Source of the DNA: Aerococcus urinaehominis
Lineage (GTDB): Bacteria; Bacillota; Bacilli; Lactobacillales; Aerococcaceae
Direction of reading: 5' to 3'
DNA length: 64,000 nt
Assembly: GCF_001543245.1 (NCBI RefSeq)
Contig: NZ_CP014163.1
Span: 1,284,387-1,348,386 of the forward strand
This document shows positions 1 through 7,300 of this stretch, one piece after another. The notes beneath the pieces are model-generated. The model did not search any database. It worked only from the letters and a program-made list of their open reading frames with translations, and had not been told where the DNA came from. The translations under genes were made by a program, and so were the position numbers. The first letter of the stretch is position 1, and each line of letters begins with the position of its first letter.

Positions 1-1
1 G

Positions 2-361
2 GGCGCTGGCAACCTACCATTTTGGTTGGAACACTATGCGCCCTTGCCGATCAATAAAATATATAATATTCATAACTGGTGGTTAGAGATATTAGTGGGT
101 TACGGATGGTTAGTATTTGCCTTGTATCTGGTTATGTATGGCTTGGTTCTCTACCGGCTTAACCAGGTCCGTCACCGCCAAAATAGCAGTAAGCGTCAGG
201 TAACTAATGCCCTAATGACTTTTATGATTATTTTTATTCCGGCCTCAATTACGTCTGCGAACAATATGATGATTGAATGGCATTGGATATTTTTTGGCTT
301 AATTATTTCTTATTTGCATATCATGGAGAAAGAGTATTTGATCAATAGGAGGACGAGATGA
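2..361 (+). CDS. O-antigen ligase/polymerase family membrane protein, C-terminal part (Wzy/TuaE-like)
   Basis: Partial gene: the frame is open from the left edge, so only about the last 119 residues are seen; the TTG at 26 is probably internal. The visible protein has the HNWWLEILVGYG motif typical of the periplasmic loop and following helix of Wzy/O-antigen ligase proteins, then three hydrophobic segments and a short basic tail. Such membrane proteins polymerise lipid-linked repeat units outside the membrane. The HNWWLEIL wording and the next two genes recall B. subtilis TuaE-TuaF-TuaG (teichuronic acid), which is inference from memory of the family. It overlaps the next gene by four bases (ATGA), so the two are translationally coupled. 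Confidence 0.8.
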   Translation, partial: GAGNLPFWLEHYAPLPINKIYNIHNWWLEILVGYGWLVFALYLVMYGLVLYRLNQVRHRQNSSKRQVTNALMTFMIIFIPASITSANNMMIEWHWIFFGLIISYLHIMEKEYLINRRTR

Positions 362-1425
362 GTTTAGTTACCTTAATCAGCGAGCTATGGCGCTTTATCA
401 AAGATCATTTTCTGAAAATTATTCTGGGCGCTCTGCTTGTAGCGGGACTCGCTATGACAGGTCGGCAGTTATTAATGAATCGCTTGGAGCATCAGGATGT
501 GAGCCAGTTAGTGAATGGCCAGGAAGTAAGCCAGGATGAGGTTGAAGCAGCTAGTCAATTTTTACAAGCAGTTTTTGCTAGTCAACCGGCTGGATTTTCT
601 TTTGTAGCCTATTCAGAAGAGAATAGTATTTTTGATAATTCCTTTATCTTTGATGAGTTCTTTAGCTCGCCAGCTGTAGTGGCCGACCTGGAAGCAGCTT
701 CTGGCGTGCCCATCCAAAAAGCTATCGATGCTGAAAAAATAATGGGCTTGACTAAGACCAATGAATACCGGGGCGTCATTGCCGGCGTCCGCGATACCTC
801 TTCTAATGAAATTTATATTCGGGTCTTGGTATCAGCTGATCCAAAAGAGAACCTGGCAGTTGCTCAGGCCATTAAAAATTATATTGACCAGGGGCGGGTG
901 CCGTTTATGGAAAGCCTAAAGGTTAATTACTTAAATCCAGTAGCTATAGGGGAAGAAATTAACCTGGAGGCTTATCCAATTGTCCCAACCGAGGGGACAT
1001 TGATTGCCAGTATGCCGAGCTTAGCGGCCCTACCAATTTGGGTTTATGGGGTAGTAGGTTTTGTTTTGGGCTTATTTATAGCCACAGTTGTCTTGTTCTT
1101 GGCCCACTTATTGGGAAGAAAAATTGTCTATGCCTTCGATTATAGCTGGGATCTTGATGATAGTCAGTTTATGCTTAATCAAGCTAAGACCAGTCCAGCA
1201 GAAATTGCTGACTTAGTAACAGGCCCAGTTAATAGTCAACGACTAGTTCTAGACCAACGTACTGATTCAGCTTATACTGGCTTGACAAATCAAGTGGACC
1301 TTGATTGCCTAAATGAGGCTGTTATCATTATTCAAGCAGGTCAAACTGATAAAAATTGGTATCAAAATCAGTACAAGGCACTACAAGCTTATCCACTGGC
1401 TCTCAGAATTGTGCATTTATACTAG
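358..1425 (+). CDS. Wzz/TuaF-like polysaccharide co-polymerase
   Basis: A 355-residue protein with a membrane helix near residues 18-38, an extracellular region of about 185 residues, a second helix near 225-250 and a cytoplasmic tail of about 100 residues. Two helices flanking an outside domain is the layout of polysaccharide co-polymerases (Wzz, CpsC, TuaF), which set chain length for a Wzy polymerase. No tyrosine-kinase domain is fused and no Walker motif is seen. It starts inside the stop of the upstream polymerase, supporting a shared job. The tail is longer than in B. subtilis TuaF as I recall it, and its function is unknown. Confidence 0.65.
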   Translation: MSLVTLISELWRFIKDHFLKIILGALLVAGLAMTGRQLLMNRLEHQDVSQLVNGQEVSQDEVEAASQFLQAVFASQPAGFSFVAYSEENSIFDNSFIFDEFFSSPAVVADLEAASGVPIQKAIDAEKIMGLTKTNEYRGVIAGVRDTSSNEIYIRVLVSADPKENLAVAQAIKNYIDQGRVPFMESLKVNYLNPVAIGEEINLEAYPIVPTEGTLIASMPSLAALPIWVYGVVGFVLGLFIATVVLFLAHLLGRKIVYAFDYSWDLDDSQFMLNQAKTSPAEIADLVTGPVNSQRLVLDQRTDSAYTGLTNQVDLDCLNEAVIIIQAGQTDKNWYQNQYKALQAYPLALRIVHLY

Positions 1426-1438
1426 GAGCTGATTTGTT

Positions 1439-2200
1439 ATGACAGGAGAAAATTATTTGGTGTCGATTGTCACACCTGTTTATAATGCGGCAGCCTTTAT
1501 CGGTGAGACCATTCAAAGTGTTCAAAACCAGACCTATGAAAATTGGGAACTAATCTTGGTTAATGATTGTTCACCTGATAATAGTAGAGATATTATTTTG
1601 ACCTACCAAGCCCAGGACCAACGGATAAAATTAATTGATCTGGCTGAAAATGGAGGAGCTGCCGTGGCACGCAATGCTGGCCTTGATGCAGCCCGGGGGG
1701 ATTTTATTGCCTTTATTGATAGCGATGATGTTTGGAGCCCAACCAAATTGGCTGACCAGCTAGCCTTTATGATTGCTCATAACTATGCCTTTAGTTATAC
1801 TGATTTAGCTTTAGTGGATGTGGATGGACAGATTATTAAGCCTAGTCAAAATATTCCCAAGCAATTGACCTATCATCAGTTGTTGAAAAACACTGCTATA
1901 GCTTGTTCAACAGTTATGATTGATAAGCGCGTAACCGGTTCGTTCCATATGCCACTAGTTCGCAAAGGCCAGGATACAGCAACATGGTTGATGTTAATGC
2001 GTGAGCATGATTTGGTAGCTTACGGGTTAGATAAGGTTTTAAATTACTACCGGCAGGTGCCCGGATCTGTTTCTTCCAATCGTTTAGCTGCCCTCAAGCG
2101 CACTTGGCATACTTATTATCGTTTGGAAAGACTTCCTCTAACTAAGGCGGCCTATTATTTTGGTCATTATGTTTATAATGCCATGCGTCGTCGACTCTAA
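1439..2200 (+). CDS. Glycosyltransferase family 2 (TuaG-like)
   Basis: A 253-residue cytoplasmic GT-A fold transferase. It opens with SIVTPVYNAAAFI and ENWELILVNDCSPDN and carries the metal/nucleotide-binding IDSDDVW motif near residues 97-103. The C-terminal stretch YRQVPGSVSSNR followed by RTWHTYYRLERL matches the tail I associate with the TuaG group, and the length is also usual for TuaG. It would add a sugar from a UDP-donor to a growing lipid-linked repeat unit. It follows the co-polymerase after 13 bases with a GGAG site, so it is the last gene of that transcript before the terminator at 2225. Confidence 0.85.
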   Translation: MTGENYLVSIVTPVYNAAAFIGETIQSVQNQTYENWELILVNDCSPDNSRDIILTYQAQDQRIKLIDLAENGGAAVARNAGLDAARGDFIAFIDSDDVWSPTKLADQLAFMIAHNYAFSYTDLALVDVDGQIIKPSQNIPKQLTYHQLLKNTAIACSTVMIDKRVTGSFHMPLVRKGQDTATWLMLMREHDLVAYGLDKVLNYYRQVPGSVSSNRLAALKRTWHTYYRLERLPLTKAAYYFGHYVYNAMRRRL

Positions 2201-2224
2201 TCTAATTCGCGGTAAAAATATTAT

Positions 2225-2255
2225 GAGGCTAGCACACCAGTTAGCCTCTTTTTTT
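2225..2255 (+). terminator. Rho-independent terminator after the GT2 gene
   Basis: A perfect 7-bp stem GAGGCTA/TAGCCTC with a 10-base loop followed by seven T. It ends the polymerase-co-polymerase-GT2 transcript just before the tRNA-Arg gene. Confidence 0.85.
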
Positions 2256-2304
2256 CAGGATAATCTTAAGATAAATTCAATCTAGGCAAAGTTGTTATTT
2301 ATGG

Positions 2305-2315
2305 TATGATATAAT
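2305..2315 (+). promoter_or_regulatory. Probable -10 region for tRNA-Arg
   Basis: Overlapping TATGAT and TATAAT hexamers lie 10-20 bases before the tRNA. No good -35 is visible at the usual distance, so only the -10 is called. Confidence 0.45.
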
Positions 2316-2324
2316 TACTTTTCT

Positions 2325-2397
2325 GGTCCTATAGCTCAGGGGATAGAGCAATCGTTTCCTAAACGATGTGTCGGAAGTTCGAATCTTCTTAGGACCG
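2325..2397 (+). tRNA. tRNA-Arg (anticodon CCT)
   Basis: The cloverleaf reads cleanly: acceptor GGTCCTA/TAGGACC with discriminator G, D-arm GCTC/GAGC, anticodon stem ATCGT/ACGAT with loop TTCCTAA (anticodon CCT) and a TTCGAAT T-loop. CCA is not encoded. It decodes AGG. It sits alone between two glycosyltransferase genes, unlike the other tRNAs here, which are in the rRNA operon. Confidence 0.97.
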
Positions 2398-2432
2398 TTT
2401 TTTTATTGCAAAAAATTAAGGGAGAATCAATC

Positions 2433-3575
2433 ATGCGTATCTTGCAGATAATGAGTGGTTTCGGTGGTGGTATTTCATCCTTTATCATGAATAAGGCTAA
2501 GCAGATGCCCAAGTACGGGGTAATATTTGATGTGGCTACTTATGATGAATGTAACCAAGAATTTGAGCAGGCGATTAGTGGAACGGGTGGGCAGATTTAC
2601 CGGCTAGCTAATCCTAAAAAGGCAGGTTATCAGGCTTTTAAACGGTCGCTCTTACTAGCCTTTGAGGCCCACCATTATGATGCGGTTCACTGCCATATTG
2701 CTGGTTACCGGGCGCTCGCATATTACCATATTGCTCATCCCTTTGTTGACAATCAATTTTACCTTCATGCCCATACTGTTAGGCGACTCGATACTTTAGG
2801 TCGAAAAGGCCGCCTGTTAGCCGCAGTTGAACGCCGGATTAATTCACATTTATCTAAAGCTTACCTGGGTTGTGGTAGGATGGCAAACCAATCCTTTTAT
2901 CGCTTGGATTTACCAGAATCGGAGATGATGGTTGTACCTAATAGTATAGAGGCCCAGGATTTTATTCTGTCAGACCAAGATCAAGTAAAGCGACGAGAAC
3001 AGTTAAAAGCTCAGTTGGCTATAAATCCAAATAGCTATTTAATCGGCCATATTGGCCGACTGGTGGCGGTTAAGAATCATGAAAAAACTTTGGAAATCGC
3101 AGCTCTAGCTAAAAATCAAGGATTGAATTTGTGCTTTCTAATTATTGGGTCAGGGCCTAGAGAAAGTGAACTACAAAAACTAGTAGATCAGAGGGGTTTA
3201 AGCGACTATGTAAAATTTACAGGTCGCTTAGCGCCAATTAGTGCGTATTTTGCTGGCCTAGATGCGTTATTACTACCATCTTTTACGGAAGGTTTTCCAA
3301 CTACCATTGTCGAATCTCAGGCTGCTGGTGTACCAGCCTTGGTTTCTAATCGCGTAACTGATGAGGTAGACTTTGGTATTGATTTGGTAACTTACTTGCC
3401 CCTAGAGGCTGATAGCCAAGTTTGGTTAAAACATTTGCTAACTTCTTTAGAGCAAGCTATTCCTGATTCAGGACACCGCATGCAAGTACTAGAAGCTAAG
3501 AGGTTTACTAATCAAGCTTCTGCCCAACTCTATGTTGACTTTATGGCTGGCCGAATCAGTCACTTTCATTTATAA
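2433..3575 (+). CDS. Glycosyltransferase family 4
   Basis: A 380-residue GT-B transferase. The N-terminus MRILQIMSGFGGGISSFIMN has the glycine-rich acceptor-side loop of the GT4/EpsF group. The C-terminal half has the GT4 donor-site region, with IGHIGRLVAVKNHEKTLE, IIGSGP, LLPSFTEGFPTTIVE and AAGVPAL; the E-x7-E pattern (EGFPTTIVE) carries the catalytic glutamates. The frame is open 27 bases further upstream, but ATG 2433 follows AAGGGAGA at the right distance. It is likely a cytoplasmic transferase for the same surface polymer, read from a promoter shared with or beyond the tRNA, and followed after 14 bases by the flippase gene. Confidence 0.88.
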   Translation: MRILQIMSGFGGGISSFIMNKAKQMPKYGVIFDVATYDECNQEFEQAISGTGGQIYRLANPKKAGYQAFKRSLLLAFEAHHYDAVHCHIAGYRALAYYHIAHPFVDNQFYLHAHTVRRLDTLGRKGRLLAAVERRINSHLSKAYLGCGRMANQSFYRLDLPESEMMVVPNSIEAQDFILSDQDQVKRREQLKAQLAINPNSYLIGHIGRLVAVKNHEKTLEIAALAKNQGLNLCFLIIGSGPRESELQKLVDQRGLSDYVKFTGRLAPISAYFAGLDALLLPSFTEGFPTTIVESQAAGVPALVSNRVTDEVDFGIDLVTYLPLEADSQVWLKHLLTSLEQAIPDSGHRMQVLEAKRFTNQASAQLYVDFMAGRISHFHL

Positions 3576-3589
3576 AGGAGGGGCTAATC

Positions 3590-4951
3590 TTGAAAATGTT
3601 AAGAAACATTATGAGTGTGGCCGCATCTAACATTGTTGGTTTTGGGACCAGTTTTATCATTAACTTTCTCTTGCCAGCAATATTAGCTGTTTCTGATTAT
3701 GGCTACTATAGGGAGTACATTCTCTATACATCTTATACCTATCTTTTTAACTTGGGTTACAATGATGGAATCAATATCAAGTACGGGGGCCGAGAATTGG
3801 CAGACCTAGACCGTCAGGCTGTTAACGCGGAAAGGTCCTTTGTTACTTTTTTTCAGATTTTGATGTTTATCCTTATGCTAGCAGTGGCTCTAGCTAAGCA
3901 GGATATGGTCTTAGTTTTTTTTGCGGTGGTGACCTTTTTTGATACCATGCGAACTTACCATCAGAATTTTCTTCAAGCAATTGGCGTTTTCTCCATCTAT
4001 TCGCGAGGAAATATCTTAAAGAGTCTTTTTTACATTGGGCTTCTTCTTCTTTCTGTTTTTGTATTCAGGTCAGATAACTATTATCTCTACATTATTTTAA
4101 ATATCTTGTCATATGTTTTTATGTATATTTACTATGAATGGCATTTTGGTAAGCATTTTGGTTACAGGTTCACCTGGTCCAAGGCTGGTAAACTTAACCT
4201 CTTCAGGATTGGTTTCTTTATTTTAATTGCCAATATGTCCTTGACCTTTGTGGCTAATGTGGGGAACTGGGTTGTTAAGTGGTTTTACACGATAGAGGAT
4301 TTTGCTCGATACAATTTTCAAAATTCCATGCTTAATGTTATTCTCTTGATTGTTAATGCAGTAGGAATGGTGTTTTACAATATCATTGCCAAGCAGCGTG
4401 AAAATAATACCTACATGAATATTATCAAGCAGACTTCCTTGATTCTGGGTATTATAGGGGGCTTAGCCTTCTTTGCGCTTAAGTTAATTATTGTCAACTT
4501 CTTACCTCAATATTTGCCATCAGTCAGTCTGTTATCGGTAACCTTTATTGCCGTTCCCTATATTATGTTGTCGCGGATTTTAATCGCTAACCTCTACAAA
4601 TCGAGAACTTCTGAAATGGTTTATTTTAGGGATAGTTTGATATATGCAGGCTTATCATTAGCCTTTGTCATGGCAGCTCATTTCGTTAGTCATACTATGC
4701 TGGGGGTAGCTTCGGCGACTAGTCTTTGTTACCTATTCTGGTATATCTATGCGACAGAATTAAAATTTCCTTACCTGAAGAATACAGGTAGAGAGTGGCT
4801 TTTGATTGCTAGCCATATTCCTGCTTTTTATTTGGCTGCCAATTATCTGAATCCCTATCTTGGAGCCCTGGTTTACTTAGCCTTTCTCTTAGGTGTAGTC
4901 TTGTGCTTCAAAGAAGATTTTAAGACTATTTGGGGAACATTAAAAAATTAA
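3590..4951 (+). CDS. Polysaccharide flippase (Wzx/MATE-like)
   Basis: A 453-residue, very hydrophobic protein with about 12-14 predicted membrane helices and the N-terminal SVAASNIVGFGTSFIINFLLP pattern typical of Wzx/RfbX/TuaB exporters. It would flip lipid-linked repeat units to the outer face of the membrane for the Wzy-type polymerase encoded upstream. TTG 3590 is chosen because AAGGAGG ends eight bases before it; the ATG at 3596 would be 14 bases away. It closes the polysaccharide cluster and is followed by a terminator at 4972. Confidence 0.87.
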   Translation: MKMLRNIMSVAASNIVGFGTSFIINFLLPAILAVSDYGYYREYILYTSYTYLFNLGYNDGINIKYGGRELADLDRQAVNAERSFVTFFQILMFILMLAVALAKQDMVLVFFAVVTFFDTMRTYHQNFLQAIGVFSIYSRGNILKSLFYIGLLLLSVFVFRSDNYYLYIILNILSYVFMYIYYEWHFGKHFGYRFTWSKAGKLNLFRIGFFILIANMSLTFVANVGNWVVKWFYTIEDFARYNFQNSMLNVILLIVNAVGMVFYNIIAKQRENNTYMNIIKQTSLILGIIGGLAFFALKLIIVNFLPQYLPSVSLLSVTFIAVPYIMLSRILIANLYKSRTSEMVYFRDSLIYAGLSLAFVMAAHFVSHTMLGVASATSLCYLFWYIYATELKFPYLKNTGREWLLIASHIPAFYLAANYLNPYLGALVYLAFLLGVVLCFKEDFKTIWGTLKN

Positions 4952-4971
4952 TGATATTAAACTTTTCAGTA

Positions 4972-5000
4972 AGATCGGTTTTTTGAACCGGTCTTTTTTA
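4972..5000 (+). terminator. Terminator after flippase gene
   Basis: Hairpin AGATCGGTT/AACCGGTCT with one G-T pair and a short T-rich loop, followed by TTTTTA. Confidence 0.85.
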
Positions 5001-5023
5001 ATTAGCCAGGCTTGTTAGCACAT

Positions 5024-5040
5024 TGTAATCTAATTGCAAT
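5024..5040 (+). promoter_or_regulatory. WalR-like direct repeat upstream of the glucosaminidase gene
   Basis: TGTAAT-CTAAT-TGCAAT matches the WalR (YycF) consensus TGTWAH-N5-TGTWAH at 11 of 12 fixed positions. It lies 21 bases before a TATACT -10 (5062-5067) that has no recognisable -35, as expected for an activator-dependent promoter. Binding is inferred only. Confidence 0.5.
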
Positions 5041-5104
5041 ATGAAAGGATTTGGCCTGTGTTATACTTTTTAAGAATATTTTATGAAGAAGGGGATTAGT
5101 CATC

Positions 5105-7129
5105 TTGAAACGAACACCAGCTTATATTTTTGCCTTAGCCTCAAGTTTAGCCCTCAGTGCGACAATGGCCCAAGAGGTATCTGCTGCTGAGACACAAATT
5201 AATGACCAAGTACAGCAAGAAGCTGTTACTACTAACCAAAGCAAGCCAGCTGATAATGATTTGAGCGCTAGTGACCAAGCTGCCTTAGACCAGGCCCGAG
5301 ACCTAATTGCCCAGGTAGCTGCTGAACAAACTGGACAAGAAGTAAGAAACACAAATGCTTCTGCTGAAGCACTCGACCAAAATTCAGTGACGGATGATGG
5401 TCAAGACAGTGAGTCTAGTGTAGCAGGCAGCACAGAGCCTAACTTAATAAGTAGTCAGGATCAGGCTGCTAGTGACCAGTCAGTTACTAGTGGGGAGCAA
5501 AAAACTATTCTTGCCGATAATGGCAAGCAATCACCTATTAAAGTGAACGACCAGGTTGAAATTAAAAATACCTCAGTGGCTGCTAAAGTATCGGCAGACC
5601 AATTAGCTGACTTGGACCGCATCCAAGGCCGTGACCGCTTTGAAGTTGCAGCTAAGGCTAGCCAGTTAGGCTGGGACAAGTCTGATACGATTCTATTAGC
5701 TAATGGCTACAAGGGTGCTGATGTGCTTACAGGCACTCCCTTGGCCCACGCTCATGACATGCCAATCCTCTATACTAAAGATACATGGATTCCTGAGGTA
5801 ACTTTACAGGAAATGCGCCGTCTGCAAGTAAAACATGTTGTCTTATTGGGAGCCCAGGCTAGTGTGTCTGATAAGGTCGCCGAGCAACTATTGGCCTTAG
5901 ATTATCAGGTTAGCAGGATTGGTGGTAAGAATCGCTATGAGCAATCTGTACTTATTGCCCGCCAAATGGAAAAAGTGACTGGTAAACCAAAGCAGGCCTT
6001 TCTGGTTAATGGTTATAAATTTGCGGATGCCTTAAGTATCGCGACAGCTGCTGCTAATATGCAGGCACCAATCTATTTAACTAAAGGTGACCAATTAGCG
6101 GATGAAATTATTCCAGCATTGGATCAAATTGGCCAGTTGACTATTATTGGCTCACAAGCTTCGGTATCAGACCAGGTTGTTAAACAAGCCCAGAATCTGG
6201 GTGCCAAGGTCGACCGAATTCCAGGTAAAAACCGTTACCAAGTGAATCGTAATATCTTAAAGAAATACCATGGTAACCAACCGGTTTTATATGTGGCCTC
6301 TGGTGAGATCTTCTCAGATGCGCTACCAGCCGGCAATTTAGCCGCTAAACATGGCCATGCTGTCCTGTTGGTTAAAGATGAGAATGTTTATAATGTTAAG
6401 GAGCAAGTCGAATATGCCCTTAGCCAAGATGTTAAAACTTATCTTTTCTTCGGTGGCACTAAGACCCTAGGTACTAAGACTGCTCAATGGTTTAAACAAC
6501 CACAAGCCTTTTTAGACCAGATTAAGGCTAATGAGGCAGCGGCAGCAGAAGCTAAACGTTTGGAAGCTGAGCGTAAGGCGCAGGCGGCCAAGGCCAGTAA
6601 AACAGTTACAGTAGGCAAGACTAATAGTAGCTTCCTAAATAAATTAATTGTCCCAGCGATGGAGCTGGCTCATGAAAATGGTCTTTACGCTTCAGTCATG
6701 ATGGCCCAAGCTGCTTTAGAGTCTGGTTGGGGAACAAGCCTCTTGTCTCGGGAGCCAAATCATAACTTATTTGGTATTAAAGGGGCCTACCAAGGACAGA
6801 GCGTTAATATGCAAACTTTAGAAGACTCTGGTGGCCGTAATTATTATTCAATTCGGGCTAATTTCCGCAAGTATCCTTCTTATCGAGAATCGCTTCAAGA
6901 TTATACCAACCTACTTAAAAACGGCTTAACTTCAAATCAACGTTTTTATGCGGGTGCTTGGAAGACCAATACCAATAGCTACCAGGAGGCTACCCGCTAT
7001 TTAACTGGTCGCTACGCAACTGATAGTGCTTATGCTAGCAAGTTAAACCGCATTATTAGTCAAAATAACCTAACGCAATATGACACACCAAAAGATGCAA
7101 CAGGTAAAATTCAGGTCGTGGTTAAATAA
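5105..7129 (+). CDS. Secreted CWB2-anchored N-acetylglucosaminidase (GH73)
   Basis: A 674-residue secreted wall hydrolase. Residues 1-27 are a signal peptide ending near VSA-AE. Residues 28-165 are an acidic Q/S/D-rich linker. Three CWB2 (PF04122-type) repeats run about 171-262, 263-362 and 363-465, each with a D/NRY or DRF motif and an ANGYKGADVL/NGYKFADALS-type strand. A Lys/Ala/Glu helix leads to a GH73 domain at about 510-655 containing QAALESGWGTS, with E539 the likely catalytic acid, and NLFGIKG. It should cut the GlcNAc-MurNAc backbone while bound to an anionic wall polymer. TTG 5105 follows AAGGGG. It has its own promoter and terminator. Confidence 0.9.
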   Translation: MKRTPAYIFALASSLALSATMAQEVSAAETQINDQVQQEAVTTNQSKPADNDLSASDQAALDQARDLIAQVAAEQTGQEVRNTNASAEALDQNSVTDDGQDSESSVAGSTEPNLISSQDQAASDQSVTSGEQKTILADNGKQSPIKVNDQVEIKNTSVAAKVSADQLADLDRIQGRDRFEVAAKASQLGWDKSDTILLANGYKGADVLTGTPLAHAHDMPILYTKDTWIPEVTLQEMRRLQVKHVVLLGAQASVSDKVAEQLLALDYQVSRIGGKNRYEQSVLIARQMEKVTGKPKQAFLVNGYKFADALSIATAAANMQAPIYLTKGDQLADEIIPALDQIGQLTIIGSQASVSDQVVKQAQNLGAKVDRIPGKNRYQVNRNILKKYHGNQPVLYVASGEIFSDALPAGNLAAKHGHAVLLVKDENVYNVKEQVEYALSQDVKTYLFFGGTKTLGTKTAQWFKQPQAFLDQIKANEAAAAEAKRLEAERKAQAAKASKTVTVGKTNSSFLNKLIVPAMELAHENGLYASVMMAQAALESGWGTSLLSREPNHNLFGIKGAYQGQSVNMQTLEDSGGRNYYSIRANFRKYPSYRESLQDYTNLLKNGLTSNQRFYAGAWKTNTNSYQEATRYLTGRYATDSAYASKLNRIISQNNLTQYDTPKDATGKIQVVVK

Positions 7130-7142
7130 TATATCTAATGAA

Positions 7143-7183
7143 GGGGTCTGCCATTTAAGAGGCGGACTCCTGTTTTGATTTTT
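7143..7183 (+). terminator. Terminator after the glucosaminidase gene
   Basis: A 10-bp stem GGGGTCTGCC/GGCGGACTCC with two G-T pairs, followed by a T-rich run. Confidence 0.75.
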
Positions 7184-7215
7184 ACCTGCTAGGCCAATAT
7201 GGGATTTTTCCTGAA

Positions 7216-7232
7216 TGTCATTTAATTGTAAT
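7216..7232 (+). promoter_or_regulatory. WalR-like direct repeat upstream of the amidase gene
   Basis: TGTCAT-TTAAT-TGTAAT matches TGTWAH-N5-TGTWAH at 11 of 12 positions. It ends 33 bases before the -10 TATGAT (7266-7271), which has a partial -35 TTGTGA (7243-7248) at 17-base spacing. Confidence 0.5.
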
Positions 7233-7300
7233 CTTTTCCTCGTTGTGAGGATTAAATTCTAGTGTTATGATAATCTTAAGAAAAACTAAAGGAGACCATC

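Noticed and set aside
2325-2397. tRNA-Arg as the end of an integrated element
   Set aside because: No integrase, phage gene or direct repeat of the tRNA 3' end could be found in the window, so it is only kept as a hypothesis.
5122-5679. Antisense frames over the glucosaminidase gene
   Set aside because: They mirror the Ala/Gln-rich linker codons and have no start signals.
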